Assembly (NCBI GenBank): GCA_900315105.1
Contig: OMXX01000012.1
Span: 1 to 64,000, forward strand
DNA length: 64,000 bases
Source of the DNA: an uncultured Prevotellaceae bacterium
GTDB lineage: Bacteria > Bacteroidota > Bacteroidia > Bacteroidales > Bacteroidaceae
Direction of reading: 5' to 3'
In this document: in pieces, positions 16,550 through 24,982 of the stretch
How the letters are laid out: each line of letters starts with the position of its first letter
Numbering within the stretch: the first letter of the stretch is position 1
Notes under the pieces: model-generated
What the model saw: the letters and a program-made list of their open reading frames with translations, nothing else
The model's database searches: none
What the model was told of the DNA's origin: nothing
Position numbers and translations under genes: made by a program

Positions 16550-18304
16550 TTACTTGCGATAGTCAGCCAGATCATCAGCAGATGCACTCATTACAAAGCT
16601 GTAATGACGTTCAATCTCTGATGCTGCATAGCGGTTGTAAACCTTAGCAGACTCATTGAAGAGCTCTGGAGCTCTGCTTGCATCACCGATGAGAAGGAGT
16701 GACATGATGATATCGGCTGCCATCTCATAGAGGTGACGGATAACGAAATCCTTGAATTCATCGTTCTTCTGAGCATTTACGTAAGCAACAGCCTCGTTGT
16801 ACTTTTCTGCCATCTTTGCGCACTTCTCCTTAAGTGGAAGATATTCTGCTGCACACCAGTCATCAGAACCGATGCTTGCAGGAGCCTGACCGCTCTGGAG
16901 CATATCAGCGATAACTGTACCGTAGAAACCGTTTGTAATGTAACGGCCGGCAGCAACTGTCTGAAGCTGTGTTGTACCCTCATAGATAGAAAGGATACGA
17001 GCATCACGATACAGACGCTGACAAGCATACTCGAGCATGAAGCCAGAACCACCGTGTACCTGAATGCCATCGTATGTATTCTGGTTAGCATACTCAGAAG
17101 TCATACCCTTAGCAACTGGAGTGAAGGCATCAGCAAGCTTAGAGAATGTCTTGCACTCATTGCGCTCCTCTGGAGTGAGCTTGTCGCCAACAGCCTTACG
17201 CTCGCGCTCGATGTCCTCCAGAATCTTATATACGTCAACGTAACGGCTTGTAGCATAGAGCAATGAACGTCCTGCATCAAGTTTTGCCTTCATGATTGCA
17301 AGCATGTCATAAACAGCAGGGAACTCGATGATTGCCTTACCGAACTGCTTACGCTCCTTAGCGTATGCAAGAGCCTCGTTGTAAGCCATCTGAGATACAC
17401 CTGTGCTCTGACCAGCGATACCAAGACGAGCACCGTTCATCAAGCCCATAACGTACTTGATAAGTCCCATCTTACGATCACCGCAAAGCTCTGCCTTTGC
17501 GTTCTTATAAACAAGCTCACAGGTTGGAGAACCGTGAATACCGAGCTTGTTCTCAAGACGACGAACATCTACACCACCCTGATTCTTGTCATAGATGAAC
17601 ATAGAGAGACCACGACCGTCGCGTGTGCCTTCCTCTGAACGTGCTAGTACGAGGTGGATGTCAGAGTCACCGTTGGTGATGAATCGCTTACAGCCATTCA
17701 GACGCCAGCAGTCCTCCTTCTCGTCGTATGTAGCCTTAAGCATAACGCTCTGAAGGTCTGAACCTGCGTCTGGCTCTGTGAGGTCCATTGACATTGTCTG
17801 TCCCTCGCAGACACGTGGAACGAAACGCTGACGCTGATCCTCGTTGCCGAACTCATAGAGAGTCTCGATACAATCCTGAAGTGACCAGATGTTCTCGAAA
17901 CCTGTATCAGCAGTAGCAACCATCTCATTGATAGCGCCATATACTGACATAGGGAAGTTAAGACCGCCGTAACGACGTGGCATTGTAACACCGTTAAGAC
18001 CTGCCTTGATTGTTGCGTCAAGGTTCTCGTATGTCTTTGAAGCGTAGATCATGCGGTTGTTCTCAAGATGAGGACCTTCTGCATCAACAGCCTCTGCGTT
18101 AGGTGCAACGACGTTAGCCATTACGTCACCAGCAAGTTCGAGCACGCGCTCGTAGTTGTCCATTGCATCCTCGAAGTTCTCAGGAGCATAGTCATACTTA
18201 TCCTTGTCGGCGAAATTACGTTCTTTCAGTTCTACAATATGCTTAATCAGCGGATGAGAGAGGTAGAACTTGATATTTGGATTGTCTGTATAGAAATTTG
18301 CCAT
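16550..18304 (-). CDS. Acyl-CoA dehydrogenase with C-terminal extension
   Basis: This FAD-dependent acyl-CoA dehydrogenase oxidises acyl-CoA to enoyl-CoA and passes electrons to the electron transfer flavoprotein encoded upstream. The 584 residues hold the usual three domains: DLTEPDAGSD (about residues 174-183) near the FAD site, QVHGGSGFMLEYACQRLYRDARI (about 414-436), and YEGTTQLQ with the catalytic glutamate (about 440-447). A C-terminal domain of about 110 residues follows, as in the longer AcdA-like branch. It is the last gene of etfB-etfA-acd. Chain-length specificity is unknown. Confidence 0.93.
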   Translation of the reverse strand: MANFYTDNPNIKFYLSHPLIKHIVELKERNFADKDKYDYAPENFEDAMDNYERVLELAGDVMANVVAPNAEAVDAEGPHLENNRMIYASKTYENLDATIKAGLNGVTMPRRYGGLNFPMSVYGAINEMVATADTGFENIWSLQDCIETLYEFGNEDQRQRFVPRVCEGQTMSMDLTEPDAGSDLQSVMLKATYDEKEDCWRLNGCKRFITNGDSDIHLVLARSEEGTRDGRGLSMFIYDKNQGGVDVRRLENKLGIHGSPTCELVYKNAKAELCGDRKMGLIKYVMGLMNGARLGIAGQSTGVSQMAYNEALAYAKERKQFGKAIIEFPAVYDMLAIMKAKLDAGRSLLYATSRYVDVYKILEDIERERKAVGDKLTPEERNECKTFSKLADAFTPVAKGMTSEYANQNTYDGIQVHGGSGFMLEYACQRLYRDARILSIYEGTTQLQTVAAGRYITNGFYGTVIADMLQSGQAPASIGSDDWCAAEYLPLKEKCAKMAEKYNEAVAYVNAQKNDEFKDFVIRHLYEMAADIIMSLLLIGDASRAPELFNESAKVYNRYAASEIERHYSFVMSASADDLADYRK

Positions 18305-18305
18305 T

Positions 18306-19346
18306 TTACTTATTATTCTCCTTATAATACTTAATCAGCTTTGGAACTACCTCTTCCACTGTGCCATTGATTACATAGTCAGCGATTGTGTTGATTGGTG
18401 CATCAGGATCGCTGTTTACAGAGATGATGATACCTGCGTCCTGCATACCGGCAATATGCTGAATCTGACCAGAGATACCGCAAGCGATATACACCTTCGG
18501 ACGAACAGTAACACCTGTCTGACCAATCTGGCGATCGTGGTCAATCCAACCTGCATCAACAGCTGCACGAGAAGCACCAACCTCTGCGTGAAGTTCCTTT
18601 GCAAGTTCGAAAAGCATATTAAAGCCTTCCTTTGAGCCAACGCCGTAACCTCCTGCTACAACGATAGATGCGCCCTTAAGGTTATGCTTTGCCTGCTCAA
18701 CGTGACGGTCAAGAATCTTTACTACATACTCAGTCTCTGGCACGTACTTTGCAACGTCGTGACGGATAACCTCAGCCTTGTAGTTTTCATCAAGAACTTC
18801 CTTCTTCATCACGCCCTCACGAACAGTTGCCATCTGTGGGCGATGCTCTGGGTTTACGATAGTAGCAACGATGTTACCACCGAAAGCTGGACGAATTTGG
18901 TAAAGCTGCTGCTCATAGTGCTTGTTTACAAGCTCACCAGCCTCATTCTTCACCTTCATGTCGAAGTCGCCAATCTCAAGTTCTGTACAGTCGGCAGTAA
19001 GACCGCTGAAAAGAGCAGAGCTAACACGAGGACCGAGGTCACGACCGATAACGGTAGCACCCATAAGGCAGATCTGTGGCTTCTCTTCCTTGAAGAGATT
19101 AACAACGAGAGCTGTGTGAGGATTTGAGGTGTAAGGGAAAAGTCCTTCAGCATCAAAGATATGAACCTTATCTACACCATATTTAATAACCTGATTCTCA
19201 ACACCGTTAAGGCCAGAACCAGCGATAATACATTCCAACTGAACGCCAAGAGTATTGGCAAGCTTGCGACCCTTAGTAAGGAGTTCAAGAGCAACATCCT
19301 TTACGGTTGTGCCTTCAATTTCGCAATATACAAATACGTTATTCAT
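18306..19346 (-). CDS. etfA: Electron transfer flavoprotein alpha subunit
   Basis: EtfA (346 residues) forms the EtfAB heterodimer and binds FAD through its C-terminal domain. ASIVVAGGYGVGSKEGF (about residues 220-236), GASRAAVDAGW (about 250-260), GQTGVTVRPKVYIACGISGQIQH (about 268-290) and the final SVNSDPDAPI are the canonical FAD-binding elements. It lies two bases from etfB on one side and one base from the dehydrogenase gene on the other, so the three are one transcript and likely one electron-transfer unit. Confidence 0.96.
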   Translation of the reverse strand: MNNVFVYCEIEGTTVKDVALELLTKGRKLANTLGVQLECIIAGSGLNGVENQVIKYGVDKVHIFDAEGLFPYTSNPHTALVVNLFKEEKPQICLMGATVIGRDLGPRVSSALFSGLTADCTELEIGDFDMKVKNEAGELVNKHYEQQLYQIRPAFGGNIVATIVNPEHRPQMATVREGVMKKEVLDENYKAEVIRHDVAKYVPETEYVVKILDRHVEQAKHNLKGASIVVAGGYGVGSKEGFNMLFELAKELHAEVGASRAAVDAGWIDHDRQIGQTGVTVRPKVYIACGISGQIQHIAGMQDAGIIISVNSDPDAPINTIADYVINGTVEEVVPKLIKYYKENNK

Positions 19347-19348
19347 AA

Positions 19349-20230
19349 TTAACCAATAATCTTCTCGTTAATAAGTTCAACAATAAGGTTGTTGATATCC
19401 TCGTCAGAACCAGTAAGTGTACGTGACTCTTTAGCCTTGAACACGATGTTCTTAACAGCCTTCACGTTGGTTGGAGAACCAGCCTTACCAATCTGCTTTG
19501 GATCGCAGTCGATATCAGCAGCACCCCACTGGGTTATGTCGAGGTAAGGCTTGCGGGCGATAAGCTCTGCGTATGCCTCCTGTTCCTCTGCGCTACGCTC
19601 AGCAGCAACTGTTGCCTTCTTGTACTTCATAACGCGCTTGGCGTTGCGAGGACGGCAAGGAGCAGCACTACCATTTACGGTTACTACGAGTGGAAGTGGA
19701 GCCTCTACGGTCTCAACACCACCGTCGATATGACGCTTGATGACTATTTTTCTTGCGGTCTCATCGAGAGAAATGATTTCCTCAGCGTATGTAACCTGAG
19801 TAAGACCGAGTTTCTCTGCAATCTGCGGACCTACCTGAGCGGTATCACCATCAATAGCTTGACGACCACCGAGGATAATATCAAACTCACCAATCTTCTT
19901 GATTGCCTGTGCGAGGGTGTATGATGTAGCAAGTGTATCAGCACCACCGAGAGGACGGTCAGTTACTACATAGCCCTTGTCTGCGCCACGATAGAGAGCT
20001 TCGCGGATAACTTCAGCAGACTTAGGAAGTCCCATTGTTACGACAGAGATAGTAGAACCAGGGAACTGCTCCTTGAGGCGGAGAGCCTGCTCAAGAGCGT
20101 TGAGGTCCTCTGGGTTGAAGACAGCTGGCAAGGCAGAACGATTGATGGTTCCTTCTGGAGTCATCGCATCCGGTCCTACGTTGTGAGTGTCAGGTACCTG
20201 CTTTGCAAGTACAACAATTTTCAAACTCAT
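19349..20230 (-). CDS. etfB: Electron transfer flavoprotein beta subunit
   Basis: EtfB (293 residues) is the partner of EtfA and holds AMP or, in electron-bifurcating forms, a second FAD. KIVVLAKQVPDT opens the protein, and ILGGRQAIDGDTAQVGPQIAEKLG (about residues 117-140) is the nucleotide-binding signature. The protein is longer than mitochondrial EtfB (about 255), as in anaerobic bacteria. It is the first gene of the operon, behind a -7 box at 20287-20294. Confidence 0.96.
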   Translation of the reverse strand: MSLKIVVLAKQVPDTHNVGPDAMTPEGTINRSALPAVFNPEDLNALEQALRLKEQFPGSTISVVTMGLPKSAEVIREALYRGADKGYVVTDRPLGGADTLATSYTLAQAIKKIGEFDIILGGRQAIDGDTAQVGPQIAEKLGLTQVTYAEEIISLDETARKIVIKRHIDGGVETVEAPLPLVVTVNGSAAPCRPRNAKRVMKYKKATVAAERSAEEQEAYAELIARKPYLDITQWGAADIDCDPKQIGKAGSPTNVKAVKNIVFKAKESRTLTGSDEDINNLIVELINEKIIG

Positions 20231-20286
20231 TCGATTTTCCTTTTTGTTTAAGTTATATTGTTATTGTTACTTTTCAAAAAACGATG

Positions 20287-20294
20287 CAAAGATA
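20287..20294 (-). promoter_or_regulatory. -7 box of etfBA-acd promoter
   Basis: The minus strand reads TATCTTTG, a TAnnTTTG match, about 57 bases upstream of etfB. Confidence 0.65.
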
Positions 20295-20362
20295 ATAAAA
20301 AATATCTGGAAAACAAAGAGAAAATGCCTAAAAGATTTCTAAAATAACATTAAAAATGAACC

Positions 20363-20482
20363 TATACTCCTACGAAACTCTTATGTAACTCTTTTGTTAC
20401 TCTTATGTAGCTCTTAACCAAACTCGGTGGTGCTCTTATTAGAAATGGGACTTACAACGTATTAGCAACGGACTTACAACGG
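20363..20482. repeat. Two adjoining 11-bp tandem repeat arrays
   Basis: Seven 11-bp units resembling GTAACTCTTAT fill 20363-20439. A second array of AACGGACTTAC-type units (20448-20482) is the reverse complement of the GTAAGTCCGTT units at 598-641 and 28606-28649. Both lie between the etfB promoter and the hypothetical gene at 20522-21010. Confidence 0.8.
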
Positions 20483-20521
20483 TATTTATTTGAGTGTATG
20501 AGAGAAATAGGAAAAATGTCT

Positions 20522-21010
20522 CTATTTTATTCTCATCAGGCATAAATGGGTAGAATCATTGTCAAGACACATAAAATGTGCGGTTGTATAACCTAAGGTC
20601 CCACTTGGACATTCCTTAAATGTCACTTGATATTTTCCATGTAGAGGGTGTGAGGGAGCATAAATATAAATAGAATCTGGATTATTAGAAATGACATTCC
20701 AAATATTTTTATCAGGGAAAGCGTCACCAAATATTAAATTCAAATCAGTATTATATTGAAAATCTATTGACCCTAAAGATGGGAGGTGTATTCTATTTTG
20801 ATATATTTGCATATACCCACACAATCTAGAAATTTCATAGAATCTATCTATTGACGACAAATCCGGCACCAATTCGTATAATCCCTGCATCTTTGGATAA
20901 AGCGGAGAATGAACCAACTTATATCTGTTCCAATATCGATATATTCCCAAGACAAGGAGAATGGCAAGTAAGATGAATATGAACATCTTGAATATCTGTT
21001 TTTTAGACAT
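20522..21010 (-). CDS. Membrane-anchored hypothetical protein
   Basis: This 162-residue protein has one N-terminal membrane helix (about residues 8-24) followed by an extracytoplasmic domain rich in tyrosine and proline. I recognise no family. It starts 8 bases after fluC on the same strand, so it may be expressed from the fluC transcript. Its reading frame is intact and has normal codon use, which supports a real gene. Confidence 0.6.
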   Translation of the reverse strand: MSKKQIFKMFIFILLAILLVLGIYRYWNRYKLVHSPLYPKMQGLYELVPDLSSIDRFYEISRLCGYMQIYQNRIHLPSLGSIDFQYNTDLNLIFGDAFPDKNIWNVISNNPDSIYIYAPSHPLHGKYQVTFKECPSGTLGYTTAHFMCLDNDSTHLCLMRIK

Positions 21011-21018
21011 ATCGTAGA

Positions 21019-21360
21019 TTATCGAACAACATTATACCCAATCCACACACATGCAAGTCCAAGTACAAGACTTACAACCATATATGAAAGTGCAACAATT
21101 AGCTGTCCACCCCTCAGCATTAAGAAACTCTCGTTCATGAATGTGGAGAATGTGGTGAAACCGCCACAAAAGCCCGTTGTGAGCAATAGTTTCATCTGTG
21201 CATCTCCGAGTGAAAGTCGTGTGAGCAAGCCAAGAACAAAGCAGCCGAGAATATTGCAAAGCAAAGTGCCATAAGGATGCTGACCATTAAGCCAACCGCT
21301 TAATGCCCATCTGCATACGCCTCCAAGGCCAGAGCCCAAAAATACAAATAGAATATTCAT
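21019..21360 (-). CDS. crcB: Fluoride ion channel FluC (CrcB)
   Basis: FluC/CrcB forms a dimeric inner-membrane channel that exports fluoride. The 113-residue protein has four predicted helices with GGVCRWALSGW near the start and the signature GFCGGFTTFSTF (about residues 68-79), which carries the pore phenylalanines and the sodium-site region. No fluoride riboswitch is evident upstream, where only an inverted repeat lies. Confidence 0.93.
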   Translation of the reverse strand: MNILFVFLGSGLGGVCRWALSGWLNGQHPYGTLLCNILGCFVLGLLTRLSLGDAQMKLLLTTGFCGGFTTFSTFMNESFLMLRGGQLIVALSYMVVSLVLGLACVWIGYNVVR

Positions 21361-21379
21361 TTTGTCTTTATAAAAATAT

Positions 21380-21438
21380 AACGCAAAGGCGCGAAAACAC
21401 AGAGTTTTAATCTCTTAGCGTCTCAGCGACTTTGCGTT
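21380..21438. repeat. Inverted repeat between crcB and htpX-like gene
   Basis: AACGCAAAG (21380-21388) pairs with CTTTGCGTT (21430-21438) around a 41-base loop holding GAGTTTTAATCTC. It may be an intergenic repeat or a weak terminator for the protease gene. It lacks a clear T run. Confidence 0.45.
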
Positions 21439-21455
21439 TAACTTTAGATTTTATA

Positions 21456-22460
21456 TTAGAATTGCTCCAGAATCGCAATTCTCTTTGCCGTATCTGGGTG
21501 CGTGGCAAACAATCCGGAGAAGAAACTTGACAAACCTTCGGCAAACGACTGAGGATGAATGATGAAGAGCTGTGCCACATCATCTCGCTTTACGTTTTGA
21601 AGACCGGGATTACCGCTTATCTTACGCAAGGCAGAGGCAAGGGCAAGAGGATTGCCGCATAACTCTGCACCTCCTGCATCTGCCATATACTCTCGCTTGC
21701 GAGAAATGGCAAAGCGGGTAACCATCGTGAAGAAATATCCCACGAAGCATACTACAGCAGCAATTCCGAGTATGGCAACAATGCCAAGACCGTTATTCTT
21801 TCCGTTTCGGCTTCTGTTTGACAGAGAGCCCCAAAGGAGATTTCTCTGGAACATATTCCATACGAGAGAGGAAAGAGTGGCGAGAATACCAACGAATACA
21901 ATACTCGTAATCAGAAGTCGGGTATCGCGGTTTCGGATATGCGTAAGCTCATGACCAATAACGCCTGCCAATTCCTCATCGTCAAGGAGATCCAGAAGTC
22001 CTGTCGTAACGGTAACGGTATATGAATTCTTGTCAATACCAGAGGCAAAGGCATTCAGTTGCGAATCGTCAATGACATTTATCTTCGGCATATCCATTCC
22101 ACACACCATGGTAAGATTCTCCACGATATTATATACACGTGGATTGTCTTTTCGCAATAGGGAATGGGCACCAGTTGCACGCTTCACCATGGATGTATTG
22201 CAGAAATAGGCTATGGTAAACCACACTCCCACTCCACCAACAAGCCAAGGTGCCGCCTGAGTGAACGACATGTTGACAATTTCAGGCTCCATGAAATGCT
22301 GCACTTCACCATACTGGTCGTATGTCCCGTTGCCGAAATAGTTCAAGGCAGCAAGGAACACCCACAGCATAGCAAGGAGTATGCATGGGAAGGCGATGAG
22401 CAACAGGACGCTAAGTTGGTTGTTGCGCGTTATCTGTGTCTGTAGTCCTACGTATTTCAT
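21456..22460 (-). CDS. M48 family zinc metalloprotease (HtpX-like)
   Basis: This membrane protease has 334 residues. There are N-terminal helices (about residues 17-40 and 72-90), then the catalytic HELTH within GVIGHELTHIRNRD (about 167-180). A second pair of helices follows, then EYMADAGGAEL with the third zinc ligand (about 258-268). HtpX-type enzymes degrade damaged membrane proteins. LemA is encoded directly upstream with no gap, a common pairing in bacteria whose meaning is unclear. Confidence 0.9.
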   Translation of the reverse strand: MKYVGLQTQITRNNQLSVLLLIAFPCILLAMLWVFLAALNYFGNGTYDQYGEVQHFMEPEIVNMSFTQAAPWLVGGVGVWFTIAYFCNTSMVKRATGAHSLLRKDNPRVYNIVENLTMVCGMDMPKINVIDDSQLNAFASGIDKNSYTVTVTTGLLDLLDDEELAGVIGHELTHIRNRDTRLLITSIVFVGILATLSSLVWNMFQRNLLWGSLSNRSRNGKNNGLGIVAILGIAAVVCFVGYFFTMVTRFAISRKREYMADAGGAELCGNPLALASALRKISGNPGLQNVKRDDVAQLFIIHPQSFAEGLSSFFSGLFATHPDTAKRIAILEQF

Positions 22461-23024
22461 TTAGAAGTTTATCTCTGGAGCCTTCTCGTGTGCAGCACGG
22501 TCGTTTGCAGGAATCTCGAACATTGGCTCTTTCTTGAAACCGAACATACCGGCGATGATATTGCTTGGGAAACTCTGAACAGCATTATTCAACTCCTTTG
22601 TTGCAGAGTTGAAGAAACGACGAACAGAAGCAAGTTTGTTCTCGATGTCAGAAAGTTCGTTCTGTAATTGAAGGAAATTCTGGTTCGCCTTGAGGTCAGG
22701 ATATGCCTCTACGGCCACCCGAAGACCAGAAAGAGCAGCACCGAGAGCATTGTCAGCCTGTACACGGTCGTTGATAGATGTTGCATTCATGCAAGCAGAA
22801 CGAGCGGCTGTTACCTTCTCAAGAAGTTCGCGCTCGTGGGCTGCATATCCTTTTACGGTAGCAACCAACTGTGGTACGAGGTCATAACGCTGCTTGAGCT
22901 GAACGTCTATATTTGCAAATGCGTTCTCGCGGTTATTACGAAGTTTTACAAGGTTGTTGTACATGCTGATGAGGATCAAAGCGATGATCACTACAGCTGC
23001 GATGATAATAATTGTTGATGTCAT
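22461..23024 (-). CDS. lemA: LemA family protein
   Basis: LemA proteins have one N-terminal membrane helix and a helical-bundle cytoplasmic or periplasmic domain of unknown function. Here (187 residues) the helix is about residues 3-24, followed by YNNLVKLRNNRENAFANIDVQLKQRYDLVPQLV, the family signature. The start is taken at 23024 (MTSTIIII); a longer frame runs through a palindromic intergenic sequence at 23054-23080 and is unlikely. The gene abuts the HtpX-like protease gene. Confidence 0.92.
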   Translation of the reverse strand: MTSTIIIIAAVVIIALILISMYNNLVKLRNNRENAFANIDVQLKQRYDLVPQLVATVKGYAAHERELLEKVTAARSACMNATSINDRVQADNALGAALSGLRVAVEAYPDLKANQNFLQLQNELSDIENKLASVRRFFNSATKELNNAVQSFPSNIIAGMFGFKKEPMFEIPANDRAAHEKAPEINF

Positions 23025-23134
23025 GTTTAATAGAAAATAGTGTGGCCTCTTCCCCGCCCTCCCCCTTAGGGAGGGAGCTGGATTGCGAAAAGGCAAGGTT
23101 TAACTTCTTAATCTCTTAATTTCTTTCAGAAAAA

Positions 23135-23179
23135 GGCGCAATGTCATAAGGAATCGCGATTTCCTCACAACATTGCGCC
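23135..23179 (-). terminator. Terminator downstream of secG
   Basis: GGCGCAATGT (23135-23144) and ACATTGCGCC (23170-23179) form a ten-base stem, with a further inner palindrome around TCGCGA (23150-23165). On the minus strand the stem is followed by TTTTT, fitting termination of secG. Confidence 0.85.
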
Positions 23180-23205
23180 CAATGTTTCTTTTGAGAGTCG
23201 GTCTC

Positions 23206-23577
23206 TTACTTCTTCTCCTCTGCAGGAGCTGCAGGAGTAGCCTGCTGAGCGTCAGCTGCAGGTGCAGGAGCTGCACCAAAGCCCTGAACGTTGTTAGGGT
23301 TTGTTGTGCTCTGCTCAGTAGCAGCCTTCTCGATAACGCTACTTTCAGAAACAGCATTAGGTGCAACGTATGCACAGATAACGCTGATGATAACCATAGC
23401 AGCAGCGAGAGTCCAAGTGGTCTTCTCGATGAAGTTTGTTGTCTGGCGAACGCCAAAAGAAGAGTTTGCGCTACTGAAAGCGCTGGCGAGACCGCCGCCC
23501 TTTGATTCCTGGATCAGTACGATACCAATCATACAGAATGATACCAGGACAATCAGAATTACGAATAAAGTGTACAT
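23206..23577 (-). CDS. secG: Preprotein translocase subunit SecG
   Basis: SecG is the small accessory subunit of the SecYEG channel. The first 75 residues show two helices flanking the signature VLIQESKGGGLASAF and FGVRQTTNFIEKTTW. The C-terminal 45 residues are rich in alanine, proline and glutamine, a tail common in Bacteroidales SecG. A -7 box inside the end of the upstream gene (23676-23683) could give it a private promoter. A strong terminator follows. Confidence 0.95.
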   Translation of the reverse strand: MYTLFVILIVLVSFCMIGIVLIQESKGGGLASAFSSANSSFGVRQTTNFIEKTTWTLAAAMVIISVICAYVAPNAVSESSVIEKAATEQSTTNPNNVQGFGAAPAPAADAQQATPAAPAEEKK

Positions 23578-23619
23578 CTTTAATTTAAATTATAATTTAA
23601 TGTTATTGTTATTTCCTTT

Positions 23620-24375
23620 TTATCTTTTCTGTCCGCTGTTGACGATAAGTTTCTCGAGAAAGCGGATTTGGTCTGCAAAGTAAGCATTTTTTTTTGGAAT
23701 ATTCAAATTTAAACGCTTAATAATCTCTAAAGCCTTCAAATATCTGCCCTGTTTTATGTAAATTCCAGCCAAAGTCTCGGTCAGATACTCATCTTCGGGC
23801 AGTTTTTCACTATCTTCAGGCTCCGATGAAATCTCGGGTTTATACTCAAGTTCCTCTTGCAATTCGAATCCGTCGCCTTTGATGAAGGTGTCAATAAGTT
23901 CCTGTCCTTTCATCTCTGGTTTCTTTGTCTCTACCTTACTTGATTCTTCCTCAAAGTCGACAGCTAGAAGGTATGCCATATAATCTACGGTCGCATCAAC
24001 TGCAGTCGGCTTTCTGAGATTTCCCTTCTCCTCGGTCTTCTGGCCGTCATTTTCCTCCATATCGGCAGGAATGGACGAAAGGAAGTTGTCGATGAGCGAC
24101 ATAGTACGGTTGCCCTCGGGTACCTGTATCTGTGGGCGCTTGAGTTTGTAGTGTGCTGCCTCTACAAGATTGAATATAACCCTGCGGTCTGTGATGTAAA
24201 CAGCAGCACGGCGCAGTTCCTCATCGAAAGTAGGATCGTGAAGCAGATAGAGATTCTTGAGCATAAGCAGACGAGCCGTCTGATAGTACGGATAAAGTGC
24301 TATCAGACTTCGCAGGTCGTAAAGGGTCTCCTTATTGAGCTGCTCTGGATGTTTTATAAGTTCTGTTATGTTCAA
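23620..24375 (-). CDS. Conserved hypothetical protein with helical repeats
   Basis: This 251-residue soluble protein has an N-terminal helical region (LYPYYQTARLLMLKNLYLLHDPTF at about residues 28-51) and an acidic middle (about 95-180). It ends in a TPR-like C-terminus (YLTETLAGIYIKQGRYLKALEIIKRLN at about 198-224). It lies in a row with lptE and secG that is common in Bacteroidales, but I know no function for it. The short helical repeat suggests protein binding. Confidence 0.72.
   Translation of the reverse strand: MNITELIKHPEQLNKETLYDLRSLIALYPYYQTARLLMLKNLYLLHDPTFDEELRRAAVYITDRRVIFNLVEAAHYKLKRPQIQVPEGNRTMSLIDNFLSSIPADMEENDGQKTEEKGNLRKPTAVDATVDYMAYLLAVDFEEESSKVETKKPEMKGQELIDTFIKGDGFELQEELEYKPEISSEPEDSEKLPEDEYLTETLAGIYIKQGRYLKALEIIKRLNLNIPKKNAYFADQIRFLEKLIVNSGQKR
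23676..23683 (-). promoter_or_regulatory. Possible internal promoter for secG
   Basis: The minus strand reads TTACTTTG, one base from TAnnTTTG, within the last codons of the upstream gene and about 100 bases before secG. Confidence 0.4.
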
Positions 24376-24406
24376 TCTTATTGTTAATTACTAATTACCT
24401 ATATGC

Positions 24407-24455
24407 TTTACTCTTTACACTTTCAACTTTATACTTTATACTTTCAACTTTCTAC
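24407..24455. repeat. 7-bp tandem repeat, seven units
   Basis: Seven heptamers of the type TTTAnAC run from 24407 to 24455 and reach into the lptE stop codon. Degenerate heptamers continue leftward to about 24381. Confidence 0.8.
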
Positions 24456-24982
24456 CAATTCGCTACCGTCGCATTAAATATCTGGTCACAGATATCCTTA
24501 CACATCTCATTTACAAGTTCTGCTTGAACGGAGTTTAGGGATTGACTACTTTCGTAAGAACGTGAGGCGGTAAACTGTTTCTCAAAGTCCTCTGAATGGT
24601 TCACCTTGTTAGTAAAGCGAACATTTACGGTCATTGAAAGTTCTGCCATAGCAGAGTATCCTTCATGAGTAGCTCCTTTGTTCCTCAACTGATACTGCGT
24701 TATCTCGCCTTCAATCTTCAGGTCGCCGTTACGACGCACCTGTATCAATCGGGTGTGGTTGGCAAACTTGTCCTTCAATTCATTATTGAATATAGGTCCC
24801 ATTTCTCCCCATACGTATGATGAGCGTATTGGGAAGTCTGCTATCTGTATGGTCTTTGTCTTTGTATAGTCAATGCTTGAACCATTGAAATCGTATGACA
24901 CCTTACAAGATACTATGGTTGCAAACATTACGATTGCGCATGCTGCAAGACAGAATATATAATAAGGAGTCTTAATCTTCAT
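24452..24982 (-). CDS. lptE: LptE-like LPS-assembly lipoprotein
   Basis: LptE is the outer-membrane lipoprotein that plugs LptD during LPS insertion. The protein has a signal peptide ending in ATIVSC (lipid-modified cysteine about residue 26 from the start used). The mature part opens with SYDFNGSSIDYTKTKTIQIADFPIRS, typical of Bacteroidetes LptE. The preferred start is the ATG at 24982; an ATG at 24991 is possible. Either start overlaps the end of the sigma-54 regulator gene, so translation is coupled. Confidence 0.82.
   Translation of the reverse strand: MKIKTPYYIFCLAACAIVMFATIVSCKVSYDFNGSSIDYTKTKTIQIADFPIRSSYVWGEMGPIFNNELKDKFANHTRLIQVRRNGDLKIEGEITQYQLRNKGATHEGYSAMAELSMTVNVRFTNKVNHSEDFEKQFTASRSYESSQSLNSVQAELVNEMCKDICDQIFNATVANW

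Noticed and set aside
16733..17266. Long plus-strand frame opposite the acyl-CoA dehydrogenase gene
   Set aside because: The dehydrogenase is full length with all motifs; the opposite frame is a shadow without recognisable features.
21361..21455. Fluoride riboswitch near crcB
   Set aside because: This segment follows rather than leads the crcB message from the protease side and shows only a simple inverted repeat, with no conserved riboswitch core that I can recognise.
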